Below are positions 13,986 through 21,003 of a DNA stretch of 21,003 nucleotides, piece after piece. Origin of the DNA: Clostridia bacterium (GTDB lineage: Bacteria; Bacillota; Clostridia; Oscillospirales; CAG-272); NCBI GenBank assembly GCA_017456685.1, contig JAFTIV010000198.1, positions 1 to 21,003 of the forward strand. Direction: 5' to 3'. The translations under genes and the position numbers were made by a program. Positions within the stretch are counted from its first letter, which is position 1. Each line of letters opens with the position of its first letter. The notes below the pieces were generated by a model. It saw only the letters and a program-made list of their open reading frames with translations, did not search any database and was not told the origin of the DNA.

Positions 13986-14011
13986 AAAAGGACAGAGAAA
14001 TCTGTCCTTTT
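13986..14011 (+). terminator. Rho-independent terminator of the microcompartment operon
   Basis: A perfect 11-pair stem, AAAAGGACAGA (13986-13996) against TCTGTCCTTTT (14001-14011), with a GAAA tetraloop. The A and T ends would also allow it to work in reverse. It lies 18 bases after the stop of the last operon gene and just before the hydrolase promoter. Confidence 0.85.
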
Positions 14012-14014
14012 GCA

Positions 14015-14043
14015 TTGAAAACAAGAGATATGTGTGCTATAAT
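14015..14043 (+). promoter_or_regulatory. Sigma-A promoter of the SGNH hydrolase gene
   Basis: TTGAAA (14015-14020), a 17-base spacer, and TATAAT (14038-14043) with an extended TG at 14035-14036. It starts 4 bases after the terminator, so the hydrolase is a separate unit. Confidence 0.85.
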
Positions 14044-14075
14044 TTATTTATCAATTAAATTTTAAGGGGTAAATT

Positions 14076-14696
14076 ATGAGAATTTTATTTCAAGGCGATT
14101 CAATAACAGATGCGGGCAGAGATTGGAACAACGATGCACAGCTCGGTAGAGGCTATGCTCATCTTGTTTCGGCAGAGCTTGGCTTTAAGGAGCCAGCACA
14201 GCACACCTTTGTAAACAAGGGCATTAGTGGTAACAGAGTTGTTGACCTCTATGCGCGCATAAAGAGAGATATAATCAACTATAAGCCCGATGTGATGAGT
14301 ATTCTTATCGGTGTAAACGATGTATGGCACGAGCTTGGAGACAGCCCAAACGGCGTAGATGCCGACAAGTTCTTCAAGATTTATTCAATGCTTATAGAGG
14401 AAATCAAAGAAGCCCTACCCGAGGTTAAAATTATGATTTTAGAGCCATTTGTCTTAGAGGCAGGTGCAACCGAGGCTAACTGGGAATTCTTTAAGACCGA
14501 AACCGCAAAGCGCGCCGAAATGTCAAGAAAAATAGCAGAAAAGTACGCACTTCCCTTCATACCACTCCAAAAGGGCTTTGACAACCTTGCAAAGAAAGCA
14601 CCAAACGATTATTGGCTTGCAGACGGAGTTCATCCAACACCATCAGGGCATGAGTATATTAAAGAGGAGTGGCTTAAGGCGTATTTAGCGCTTTAA
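14076..14696 (+). CDS. SGNH/GDSL-family hydrolase (esterase)
   Basis: A 206-residue cytoplasmic protein without a signal peptide. The catalytic blocks are block I GDSITD with S9, block II KGISGNR with G52, block III IGVND with N81, and block V DGVHP with D183 and H186. These are the four SGNH residues plus the Asp of the triad. Family members remove acyl or acetyl groups from sugars, lipids or polysaccharides; a carbohydrate esterase would suit a plant-polymer degrader but the substrate cannot be read. Binding site AAGGGG precedes the ATG. The final codons (14679-14694) are repeated just after the stop. Confidence 0.9.
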   Translation: MRILFQGDSITDAGRDWNNDAQLGRGYAHLVSAELGFKEPAQHTFVNKGISGNRVVDLYARIKRDIINYKPDVMSILIGVNDVWHELGDSPNGVDADKFFKIYSMLIEEIKEALPEVKIMILEPFVLEAGATEANWEFFKTETAKRAEMSRKIAEKYALPFIPLQKGFDNLAKKAPNDYWLADGVHPTPSGHEYIKEEWLKAYLAL

Positions 14697-14713
14697 TGCG
14701 TATTTAGCGCTTT
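14679..14713 (+). repeat. 16-base direct repeat across the hydrolase stop codon
   Basis: GCGTATTTAGCGCTTT occurs at 14679-14694 and again at 14698-14713, period 19. The second copy supplies part of the left arm of the inverted-repeat element that starts at 14704. It may be a duplication made when the element formed or inserted. Confidence 0.75.
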
Positions 14714-14824
14714 TAGGCTTCATTATACTGCGTTGCTCCTCGCTGACGACCGTCGTCGTATGCCATATACGACTTAGTCCGCCCTCTGCGGTGCGCCTTG
14801 TCTAATATTGCCTAAAAGCGCTAA
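14704..14824. repeat. Structured intergenic element A with 15-base perfect inverted ends
   Basis: TTAGCGCTTTTAGGC (14704-14718) is the exact reverse complement of 14810-14824. Between them lies a hairpin, GTCGTAT/ATACGAC (14755-14773, five-base loop), and the string GTGCGCCTTGTCTAATATTG (14791-14810). A second element at 19034-19150 has the same layout with different ends. No ORF is inside. It resembles a MITE or dispersed structured repeat, type unknown. This and the next repeat make up most of the gene-free stretch 14697-15134. Confidence 0.65.
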
Positions 14825-15030
14825 GTGGCAAGCAAATGCGAAGTGTTGAGTGCGAAGTGAGGAATGGCGGGCAAGCCCCGCGGGCGAAAAGAACGAAAAC
14901 AGTGCCGTCGGCGCGTTTTCTACCTTTTCTCTTCATTCTTCTTTCTTCATTTTTCTCTCTTCGTTCGTAAAATACCGCGTGCGCCTTGTCTAACATTGCC
15001 TAAAAGCGCTAAGTGGCAAGCAAGTGCGAA
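14791..15030. repeat. 52-base direct repeat pair (14791-14842 and 14979-15030)
   Basis: The two 52-base copies start GTGCGCCTTGTCTAA and match at 50 positions (differences T/C and A/G). The first copy includes the right arm of element A; the second is an isolated right half without a left arm. The 136 bases between hold a GCGGG/CCCGC hairpin, a GAAAAC/GTTTTC inverted pair, and a pyrimidine-rich run (about 14919-14967). I see no gene there. Confidence 0.75.
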
Positions 15031-15049
15031 ATGAGAAATGTTATTTTTA

Positions 15050-15078
15050 TTGACAACCGCATTTTGCTATGCTATAAT
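15050..15078 (+). promoter_or_regulatory. Consensus sigma-A promoter of the secreted LRR protein gene
   Basis: A perfect TTGACA (15050-15055), 17-base spacer and perfect TATAAT (15073-15078), with an extended TG at 15070-15071. The predicted leader contains a CGCGGG/CCCGCG hairpin (15103-15122) right before AAGGAG (15124-15129). Strong constitutive transcription is expected. Confidence 0.92.
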
Positions 15079-15134
15079 ATACACACAAAATATTTTTATA
15101 TTCGCGGGAGATTTCGCCCGCGCAAGGAGAAATT

Positions 15135-16730
15135 ATGAAAAAGAGATTGACAATAGTTCTTTTGGCTCTTGCTCTTTTTGTGTGTGCCTTTGCGCTTTCT
15201 GTTAGCGCTAAGAGCGTATATCTTGAAGAGATTCCTGACGAGCTAAAGGCGCCAAGCGACACAGCTACACATTTTGTAGTGCTTGAGGATGAGGTGTACT
15301 TTGTAGGCTCGGGTGGCACAGTCAATGGGCTTAACACCGACAAGATTACCGCCGATTTGCAGACTGCAGGCATTGATACCTCAAAGATAGGCACAGAGTA
15401 TCTTACAAAGCTTATTATTCCATCAACCTTTGGCGGAAGCACAGTAACGGCTGTTGGCTTTAATGGTGCTTTTAAGGAAAACACTTATTTCTGGAACAAG
15501 GTTGGCTATATTAGGATGCCGGGCACGGTAGCCTCTGTTACCGATATGAACCAGGCAACACAAAAGCTAAGATATTTTGACTTTGGCGAAAACAGTCAGG
15601 TAACTGCTATTCCTTATTGCTTTATGAATTCATCTAAGCAGATGATGCTTATTGAGAACTTCCCAAGAAACCTAAACTCAATAGGAGAACAGGCATTTAA
15701 TCTCTGCTATGGTGCTTTTAGAGGAGAGCTTTATTTGAATGCGACCACAATAGGCGTTTCCGCATTTAACAACTCGCTTTCCTTTGTAACAAAGCTTATC
15801 TTGGGACCTAACACACAAAATATAGGAAGACAATCGCTCTGCGTGCGCTCCTCGGAAATTCCCGATTCATACGAGCCTGCTGACGGCAAGGTGTCAATTA
15901 CTGAGATTGTTTTTGAGTGCGATGTTTCAAAGGTTACCTTCGCTACTCAGGGCAACGATACGGGCTCATTCTATTTTACAGGAAACACTCGTTCACCCTA
16001 TGAGAAGCTTGAGACAATCGTGCTTGCTCACCCAGACAACGAAAGGGCATATGTTGACGGAGCAGTCTTTAACGACTTTACAGCTGATGGTGTGACAGTT
16101 TTGTTCAACGACAGCGATGGACTTGATGACTATGTAACAGTATATCACAGCTTTGACACAATTAAGGGCGTTTCGTACGAGAGCTTCCTTAGCGAGGGAA
16201 CAAAATCAATCGAATGCTCAAAATGTGGCGCGATAACAACGGAAAAGACCGCCCCTGTGTTCGAATTCCTTGGCTATTCATATAAGATAGATGCTATAAA
16301 CGGTGGCGGACTTGCGTGTGGCTACAAGGTTGACAAGGAAGCGCTTGAGGAGTTTAAGAGCTATAACGAGGGTACAATCAGCTTCGGTCTTATAATGTTC
16401 AATCCAAATAGCGATTCCGCAAAAAACGCAACTGCGATTTTTGCAAACGGCAAGCTCACAATTAACGAAAAAGCATTGCAGGTTGAAATTACAGATGTTA
16501 AGTATTCGACCATCAATGTGTTGATAAACGGCTTTGATGAGCAGAGTGCTGACTTGGAGCTCGTAATCGCGTTCTATTTAAATATAGCGGTTGGCGAGGG
16601 CGACAGCGTAGTTCACACAACAACCATTGAGCAGGGAACAACCACGAAAGATGGCACGAGTGTTGTCAAGGGCTACTATGAAAAAGACGTTAAGCTCGCA
16701 ACAATTACCTACAACACTGTAGCTCAATAA
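15135..16730 (+). CDS. Secreted BspA-like leucine-rich-repeat protein
   Basis: A 531-residue protein. Residues 1-25 form a signal peptide: KKR, a hydrophobic core, then SVSA before the predicted cut. Residues about 70-290 contain degenerate LRR_5/BspA-type repeats, seen as alternating strands with phrases such as SIGEQAFNLC, TIGVSAFNNS and NIGRQSL. A CSKCG motif near 356-360 leads into a C-terminal beta-rich region (FLGYSYKI onward) that I cannot assign. No LPXTG, SLH or transmembrane anchor is visible, so it may be free or loosely bound. BspA-like proteins are common in gut and oral anaerobes and are often tied to adhesion; the ligand here is unknown. Confidence 0.8.
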   Translation: MKKRLTIVLLALALFVCAFALSVSAKSVYLEEIPDELKAPSDTATHFVVLEDEVYFVGSGGTVNGLNTDKITADLQTAGIDTSKIGTEYLTKLIIPSTFGGSTVTAVGFNGAFKENTYFWNKVGYIRMPGTVASVTDMNQATQKLRYFDFGENSQVTAIPYCFMNSSKQMMLIENFPRNLNSIGEQAFNLCYGAFRGELYLNATTIGVSAFNNSLSFVTKLILGPNTQNIGRQSLCVRSSEIPDSYEPADGKVSITEIVFECDVSKVTFATQGNDTGSFYFTGNTRSPYEKLETIVLAHPDNERAYVDGAVFNDFTADGVTVLFNDSDGLDDYVTVYHSFDTIKGVSYESFLSEGTKSIECSKCGAITTEKTAPVFEFLGYSYKIDAINGGGLACGYKVDKEALEEFKSYNEGTISFGLIMFNPNSDSAKNATAIFANGKLTINEKALQVEITDVKYSTINVLINGFDEQSADLELVIAFYLNIAVGEGDSVVHTTTIEQGTTTKDGTSVVKGYYEKDVKLATITYNTVAQ

Positions 16731-16733
16731 ATC

Positions 16734-16763
16734 AAAAAGGACTTCGAAAGAAGTCCTTTTTTT
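16734..16763. terminator. Rho-independent terminator, probably bidirectional
   Basis: A 12-pair stem, AAAAAGGACTTC (16734-16745) against GAAGTCCTTTTT, with a GAAA loop and a T7 run ending at 16763. It serves the LRR gene; on the minus strand a T5 run follows, so it may also stop the ribbon-helix-helix gene. Confidence 0.88.
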
Positions 16764-16800
16764 ATGAAATTGTCTTGCTTGAAAGATAGGCGTAGCAAGC

Positions 16801-16989
16801 TTATTTTTGCTCCTTGGGCGGATAGGTGATAGCACCCTCTGCGCCCTCAAATTCCTTTATCGCTTGGCGAATGAGGAACAAAATTTCTCCGTTTGCAGAG
16901 CGTCCGTAATATTTTGAAATATAATGCAATTTGTAATGCAATTCGGGGTCTATTTCAATTCCAAGGTGCTTGTTGTTCTTGTTTCTCAT
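16801..16989 (-). CDS. Small ribbon-helix-helix (Arc/CopG-like) DNA-binding protein
   Basis: A 62-residue basic protein. The HLGIEIDPELHYKLHYISKYY stretch matches the strand and first helix of an Arc-type ribbon-helix-helix, and GRSANGEILFLIRQAIKEFE the second helix with the conserved GRS turn. GAGG lies six bases before the ATG. It is divergent from the SLOG-like gene, and the shared 116-base intergenic region holds matching palindromes, so it probably represses its own gene and perhaps the neighbour. It could be an orphan antitoxin-like regulator, but no toxin gene is adjacent. Confidence 0.8.
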   Translation of the reverse strand: MRNKNNKHLGIEIDPELHYKLHYISKYYGRSANGEILFLIRQAIKEFEGAEGAITYPPKEQK

Positions 16990-17008
16990 AGTAACCTCAA
17001 TTTAAAAA

Positions 17009-17075
17009 ATCTTAATTTAAGTACATTTTAAGATTATTTTGTGCTACAATGTTCTTAGTATACTTAAAATAAGTA
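17009..17075. promoter_or_regulatory. Paired palindromic operator candidates around an extended -10 promoter
   Basis: A perfect palindrome TACTTA-AAA-TAAGTA lies at 17061-17075. A degenerate copy ATCTTA-ATT-TAAGTA lies at 17009-17023, with its centre 52 bases away, about five helical turns. Between them TG-C-TACAAT (17042-17050) is a plausible extended -10 for the plus-strand SLOG-like gene; the -35 is poor. The dyads fit dimers of the adjacent ribbon-helix-helix protein. Confidence 0.5.
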
Positions 17076-17105
17076 CACCAAATTTAGAAAAAGAGGTTAA
17101 TAAAT

Positions 17106-17540
17106 ATGATTTGCACCTTTTTTGGGCACAGAGATGCGCCATTGAGCATAGAAAAAGAACTTGAAAAAATTATATTGAGCCTGATAAGCGAGGGTGTAGA
17201 CGAGTTCTTGGTTGGCAATAATGGAAGCTTTGACCTGCTGGTGCAGGGTGTTTTACGCAAGCTTTTCTTGAAAAGCGAAAAAATAAGGTATAGTGTAGTT
17301 ATTTCCTATTTAAACGAGCGTGTAGATGAGCGCTTTAAAGAGAAAGTGATATACCCAGAGGGGCTTGAGATGTCTCCCAAAAAAATAGCGATAATTAAGC
17401 GTAACGAGTGGATGCTGAAGCGTGCAAGTGTTGCAGTTGTGTATGTTAAATATACGCAAGGAAGCTCATATAAGCTGTTGCGAAAGGCAGAACGCTCAAG
17501 AATAAGAATTATAAATTTGGCAACAGAGCCTAAGCTGTAA
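17106..17540 (+). CDS. SLOG/DUF1273 (YpsA-like) family protein
   Basis: A 144-residue protein beginning MICTFFGHRDAP; the FFGHRD motif after the first strand, plus the FLVGNNGSFDLLV loop and the later VVYVKYTQGSSYK segment, fit the Rossmann-like SLOG fold that binds nucleotide-derived ligands. Binding site AAGAGG precedes the ATG. Relatives occur as single genes in many Bacillota and in some conflict systems, but no effector gene is adjacent here. The specific function is unknown. Confidence 0.75.
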   Translation: MICTFFGHRDAPLSIEKELEKIILSLISEGVDEFLVGNNGSFDLLVQGVLRKLFLKSEKIRYSVVISYLNERVDERFKEKVIYPEGLEMSPKKIAIIKRNEWMLKRASVAVVYVKYTQGSSYKLLRKAERSRIRIINLATEPKL

Positions 17541-17579
17541 TAAACTATATGATATATCGAAAAAGAAAGCGGGAAAGCA

Positions 17580-17607
17580 AAAAGCAAGCACATCTGTGCT
17601 TGCTTTT
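17580..17607. terminator. Bidirectional terminator between convergent genes
   Basis: A 13-base perfect inverted repeat, AAAAGCAAGCACA (17580-17592) against TGTGCTTGCTTTT (17595-17607), two-base gap so the top pair opens. It lies between the SLOG-like gene and the decarboxylase operon, with A and T ends that suit both directions. Confidence 0.85.
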
Positions 17608-17616
17608 AATTGTTTA

Positions 17617-19020
17617 TTAGTTTCCAAGGTCCTCGACGATGAGCTCGCGAACGGCTGGCTCAGCGGGTGGTGGGTTATCTCTAATTGCGAGGAACTTAGG
17701 AGCAACCTGTGGGAACATTGCGCAGGAGAGAACATCCTCGTCGCTCTTTACAATGTTAGCAAACTCTTGACGATACTTGTCAAGCTCAGGTGCGATAAGG
17801 TCGGCAGGACGGCAGGTGATTACCTCGTCGTCACCGATTGCCTTCCTTCTTACCTCCTCGTTTACCTTGCCTGGGAGCATACCATACTCGCCACGGAGAA
17901 GTCCCTTAGACTCCTTAGATACCATTTTGTATCTTTCGCCCATAAGAACATTAAGAACCGCCTGAGTACCAACGATTTGGCTTGTAGGAGTTACAAGTGG
18001 TGGGTAGCCGAAGTCCTCACGAACTCTTGGCACCTCTGCAAGCACCTCGTAGAGCTTGTCCTCTGCCTTAGCCTGCTTAAGCTGTGAAATAAGGTTAGAG
18101 AGCATTCCGCCGGGTACTTGATAAAGAAGAGTATTTGGGTCAACATTTAGAACCTTAGGGTCAAGCGAGCCTGCCTCCTTAAGCTTCGCAGCAACGCCAC
18201 GGAAGTGAGCAGCGATACCGCTTAGGTGATTAAGGTCGATGCCTGTGTCGTACTTTGTGCCCTGAAGGGTTGCAACCATAGCCTCGGTAGATGGCTGAGA
18301 TGTACCATTAGCAAGAGGAGAAAGGGCTGTGTCGATAATGTCAACGCCCGCCTCGATTGCCTTAAGATAGGTCATATCGCCAGTACCTGTGGTGTTATGG
18401 GTGTGAAGGTGGATAGGAACCTTAACCTTAGCCTTGAGCGCCTTAACGAGTGACTGAGCATCGTAAGGGAGAAGAAGGTTAGCCATATCCTTGATCCAGA
18501 TTGTATCAGCGCCCATTTCCTCGAGCTTGCACGCGAGGTCAACGAAGTATTCCTCGTTATGAACAGGGCTTATGGTGTAGGAAAGAGCTGCCTCAACATG
18601 ACCGCCAAATTTCTTTGTAGCCCTGATAGCAGTTTCCATATTTCTTACATCGTTAAGCGCATCGAAGATACGGATTACATCAATACCGTTCTTGATAGCC
18701 TTTTCGATAAATGCCTCGACAACATCGTCAGCATAGTGCTTGTAGCCGAGAAGGTTTTGTCCACGAAGGAGCATTTGAAGCTTGGTATTAGGCATAGCCT
18801 TCTTAAGAGCGCGAAGTCTTTCCCAAGGGTCCTCGTTGAGGAAGCGCATACAGGAATCGAAGGTCGCACCGCCCCAGCACTCAAGTGACCAGTAGCCAGC
18901 CTTGTCAAGTGCCTCGCAGGCAGGAAGCATATCCTCAAGCCTCATTCTCGTAGCCGCCTGTGATTGATGGGCGTCACGGAGAATTGTATCGGTTATAAAA
19001 ACTTTATTTTTTGTAGCCAT
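17617..19020 (-). CDS. oadA: Oxaloacetate decarboxylase alpha subunit (carboxyltransferase)
   Basis: A 467-residue biotin-dependent carboxyltransferase of the OadA/PycB family. Hallmarks are TDTILRDAHQSQAATRM (10-26), LECWGGATFD (46-55), the carbamylation-lysine motif IKDM with K177, and the metal-binding HLHTH (204-208). The conserved C-terminal PycA/PycB domain is present, but there is no biotinyl domain, which is on a separate gene at 20609-20956. It moves CO2 from oxaloacetate to biotin in the cytosol, and the beta subunit then uses decarboxylation to pump sodium out. GAGGG precedes the ATG. It is the last gene of the minus-strand operon, separated from oadB by 166 bases. A stand-alone pyruvate carboxylase role is less likely given oadB. 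Confidence 0.92.
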   Translation of the reverse strand: MATKNKVFITDTILRDAHQSQAATRMRLEDMLPACEALDKAGYWSLECWGGATFDSCMRFLNEDPWERLRALKKAMPNTKLQMLLRGQNLLGYKHYADDVVEAFIEKAIKNGIDVIRIFDALNDVRNMETAIRATKKFGGHVEAALSYTISPVHNEEYFVDLACKLEEMGADTIWIKDMANLLLPYDAQSLVKALKAKVKVPIHLHTHNTTGTGDMTYLKAIEAGVDIIDTALSPLANGTSQPSTEAMVATLQGTKYDTGIDLNHLSGIAAHFRGVAAKLKEAGSLDPKVLNVDPNTLLYQVPGGMLSNLISQLKQAKAEDKLYEVLAEVPRVREDFGYPPLVTPTSQIVGTQAVLNVLMGERYKMVSKESKGLLRGEYGMLPGKVNEEVRRKAIGDDEVITCRPADLIAPELDKYRQEFANIVKSDEDVLSCAMFPQVAPKFLAIRDNPPPAEPAVRELIVEDLGN

Positions 19021-19033
19021 AATTATCCCTCTT

Positions 19034-19150
19034 GAAAATTAATAAGCGGTGTTAATCGTCGCCATGTTTCACACGCGACCTCAATGTACAGAGAGTACAC
19101 CCTCGCCCGCGTTTTGCAGTGCGCCTAGCCTAACTTGCTTATTAATCTTC
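19034..19150. repeat. Structured intergenic element B between oadB and oadA
   Basis: GAAAATTAATAAGC (19034-19047) pairs with 19137-19150 at 13 of 14 positions. Inside lie a TGTAC/GTACA hairpin with a five-base loop (19085-19099) and GTGCGCCTAGCCTAACTTGC (19119-19138), which matches element A (14791-14811) except for a few bases. It is transcribed within the oad operon, so it may act as an RNA structure that lowers or stabilises downstream message. Confidence 0.6.
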
Positions 19151-19186
19151 AATTTAAATTAGTTTTGTGTTAATGAATTGTTAGTC

Positions 19187-20593
19187 TTAAGCCACGGTTT
19201 GGAGCAATGCGATGAGCACGCCTGCGGCAATACCTGAGCCGATAACTCCCGCAACATTTGGTCCCATTGCGTGCATAAGAAGGAAGTTTCCTGGGTCGTC
19301 CTCTTGTCCAACCTTTTGTGAAACTCTTGCAGCCATAGGAACTGCACTAACTCCAGCAGAGCCGATAAGTGGGTTGATTTTCTTTCCCTCGGGAAGGAAT
19401 ACATTCATAAGCTTTGCAATAAGCACGCCACTTGCAGTAGCAACACCGAATGCAACAACGCCCATTAGAATTATGATAAGTGTCTTTGGCGAGAGGAAGG
19501 TTGCCGCGGTTGCGGTTGCACCAACGCTGACACCAAGGAATACTGTTACGATATTCATAAGCTCGTTTTGAACGGTCTTAGATAGACGGTCGCAAACACC
19601 GCACTCCTTAAGAAGGTTACCAAACATAAGGCATCCTACGAGCATTGCAGCCGAAGGAACGATGAGGGCAACCACGATTGTTACCATAATTGGGAATATA
19701 ATCTTTTGCTTTCTTGAAACGGGGCGAAGCGCAGTCATTCTAATCATACGCTCCTTCTTAGTTGTAAGAAGCTTCATAATAGGTGGCTGAATTACGGGAA
19801 CGAGCGCCATATATGAGTACGCCGCAACCGCGATAGGACCGAGAAGACCTGGGGCGAGCTTTGATGTTGTATAAATTGCGGTAGGTCCGTCTGCACCACC
19901 GATAATACCGATTGATGCCGCCTCCTTGAGGGAGAAGGTGATTGCATCCCAGCCAGCAGCCTGACCGATAGCACTAATTCCCATAACGCCTGCAACGGTT
20001 GCAAAAATACCAACCTGAGCAGCAGCGCCGAGAATAAGGCTCTTTGGATTTGCAATTAGTGGACCGAAGTCAGTCATTGCGCCAACACCGATGAAGATAA
20101 GGCAAGGATAGATGCCGAGCTTAACTCCAAGGTAGAGAACATCGATAAGACCAACAGCTATTGATGTGCCCTCAAGACGAATAAGTGAGTTGAGAACAGG
20201 GAACTCTCCAACAACGCCTGTTGAGATTGCCTCCTTAAGAGCACCGAGGTCGGTGAAATAAAGAGCATTTTCGGCAGTTGAGCCAGGAGCCATAATATTG
20301 AGCTCTCTTGCGATTTGGAGAATTTTGTCAGCGCTAATCTTTGCACCGCCAAACAAATCCCATTGAATGTGTCCCGCTGCAAAGAGCTCCTCGTGGTAAG
20401 CCTCTGCGAAGGGAAGGTTAGTAAGAAGCATACCTATTGCGATAGGAAGAAGGAGTAGTGGCTCAAACTTCTTGCCAATAGCAAGGTAGCAAAGCACGCA
20501 GGCAATGGCTATCATAACGATGTTTTTCCAACCACCGTCACCGAAGAAGCCATAGACACCCGTCTGCTTCAAAAATTCGAGAATTCTTTCCAT
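19187..20593 (-). CDS. oadB: Sodium-pumping decarboxylase beta subunit
   Basis: A 468-residue multi-spanning membrane protein of the OadB/GcdB/MmdB family. The ion-channel motif GGADGPTAIY carries D235, matching the essential Asp of this family; IFIGVGAMTDFGPL, the PIMVTIVVALIVPSA helix and GVSAVPMAARVSQK near the end are also typical. The stretch of about residues 64-130 (containing WDLFGGAKISADK and LNIMAPGS) is longer than in the classic enzyme, shifting the key Asp by roughly 30 positions. It decarboxylates carboxybiotin and exports sodium ions. It follows the biotin carrier gene by 15 bases. Confidence 0.95.
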   Translation of the reverse strand: MERILEFLKQTGVYGFFGDGGWKNIVMIAIACVLCYLAIGKKFEPLLLLPIAIGMLLTNLPFAEAYHEELFAAGHIQWDLFGGAKISADKILQIARELNIMAPGSTAENALYFTDLGALKEAISTGVVGEFPVLNSLIRLEGTSIAVGLIDVLYLGVKLGIYPCLIFIGVGAMTDFGPLIANPKSLILGAAAQVGIFATVAGVMGISAIGQAAGWDAITFSLKEAASIGIIGGADGPTAIYTTSKLAPGLLGPIAVAAYSYMALVPVIQPPIMKLLTTKKERMIRMTALRPVSRKQKIIFPIMVTIVVALIVPSAAMLVGCLMFGNLLKECGVCDRLSKTVQNELMNIVTVFLGVSVGATATAATFLSPKTLIIILMGVVAFGVATASGVLIAKLMNVFLPEGKKINPLIGSAGVSAVPMAARVSQKVGQEDDPGNFLLMHAMGPNVAGVIGSGIAAGVLIALLQTVA

Positions 20594-20608
20594 TTATGTA
20601 GCCTCCGC

Positions 20609-20956
20609 TTATGCAAGAGAGCAAAGAGCTGTTCCTGTTTCTACAGAAGCACCAGCGGAAACGCTAACGCCTGCAACAGTTCCATCACATGGAGCCATAA
20701 TTTCGTTTTCCATCTTCATAGCCTCGAGAACGAAGAGAACATCGCCCTTCTTAACTGCTTGGCCGTTTGATACATTAACCTTAAGAATTGTACCAGGCAT
20801 AGGAGCGCTGATTGCTTGTCCGCCTGAAGGAGCGCTTGCAGGAGCTACAGCTACAGGAGCTGGAGCAGGTGCGCTTGCCTTGATATCTGCCTTATCTACT
20901 ACTTCGATTGTGATTTCGTAAACATTGCCGTTTACTGTTACCTTGTAAGCTTTCAT
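20609..20956 (-). CDS. Biotin carboxyl carrier subunit of the sodium-pump decarboxylase
   Basis: A 115-residue protein with a short N-terminal segment (1-25), a Pro/Ala linker (about 27-46) and a biotinyl-lipoyl domain (48-115). The biotin attachment site is K81 in EAMKMENEI. It carries CO2 between the alpha and beta subunits. AGAGGT precedes the ATG. The small gamma (OadG-like) subunit, if present, should lie beyond the right edge of the window. Similar carriers serve glutaconyl-CoA and methylmalonyl-CoA decarboxylases; the OadA-type alpha subunit here favours oxaloacetate. Confidence 0.93.
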   Translation of the reverse strand: MKAYKVTVNGNVYEITIEVVDKADIKASAPAPAPVAVAPASAPSGGQAISAPMPGTILKVNVSNGQAVKKGDVLFVLEAMKMENEIMAPCDGTVAGVSVSAGASVETGTALCSLA

Positions 20957-21003
20957 TTTTATTTACCTCTTTTTTAATAATTAACTAAGTTTTTTGAGTG
21001 ATA

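Noticed and set aside
17106..17540. Anti-phage or conflict system around the SLOG-like protein
   Set aside because: SLOG domains occur in such systems, but no effector, nuclease or membrane partner is adjacent; the neighbours are a small regulator and a metabolic operon.

Overview
The window looks like a chromosomal stretch of an anaerobic, gut-type Clostridia (Bacillota) bacterium. The reasons are strong AAGGAG-type ribosome binding sites, moderate AT bias, tightly packed operons, consensus sigma-A promoters and an Oad-type sodium-pump decarboxylase. I cannot name the species from sequence alone.

Positions 1 to about 14010 hold one long plus-strand bacterial microcompartment (BMC) operon, entered inside its first visible gene, an acetate/propionate kinase. 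The order is: kinase, class II sugar-phosphate aldolase, CoA-acylating aldehyde dehydrogenase, zinc alcohol dehydrogenase, four BMC-H shell genes, PduL phosphotransacylase, EutN/CcmL vertex protein, PduS-like iron-sulfur flavoprotein, PduT-like tandem shell protein, glycyl radical diol dehydratase, its radical-SAM activase, PduU-like shell protein, PduV/EutP-like GTPase, a ParA-type ATPase and a basic low-complexity protein. A perfect hairpin terminator follows. This matches the glycyl-radical, B12-independent BMC type that degrades fucose and rhamnose (called GRM5, known from Clostridium phytofermentans). The likely route is fuculose/rhamnulose-1-phosphate to DHAP plus lactaldehyde, then 1,2-propanediol, propionaldehyde, propionyl-CoA, propionyl-phosphate and propionate plus ATP, with propanol formation regenerating NAD+.

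Two points in the operon stand out. First, its last four genes (PduU-like, GTPase, ParA, basic protein) are packed end to end with overlaps and look like a spatial-organisation module. The ParA plus basic disordered partner resembles, in architecture only, the McdA/McdB system that positions carboxysomes. Second, the reading frame of the signature glycyl radical enzyme is cut by an in-frame TGA ten codons after its well-placed start, although the sequence after the TGA is still homologous to the family.

Positions 14015 to 17607 hold single genes with their own signals: an SGNH/GDSL hydrolase behind a near-consensus promoter; a 438-base gene-free, repeat-rich stretch; a secreted BspA-like leucine-rich-repeat protein behind a perfect consensus promoter; then a divergent pair consisting of a ribbon-helix-helix regulator (minus) and a SLOG/DUF1273-like protein (plus), with paired palindromes between them.

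Positions 17617 to 20956 hold a minus-strand operon for a biotin-dependent sodium-pump decarboxylase: biotin carrier, membrane beta subunit and carboxyltransferase alpha subunit. A structured intergenic element, apparently related to one at 14704-14824, sits between the beta and alpha genes. No tRNA, rRNA, CRISPR array, transposase or prophage gene was seen.
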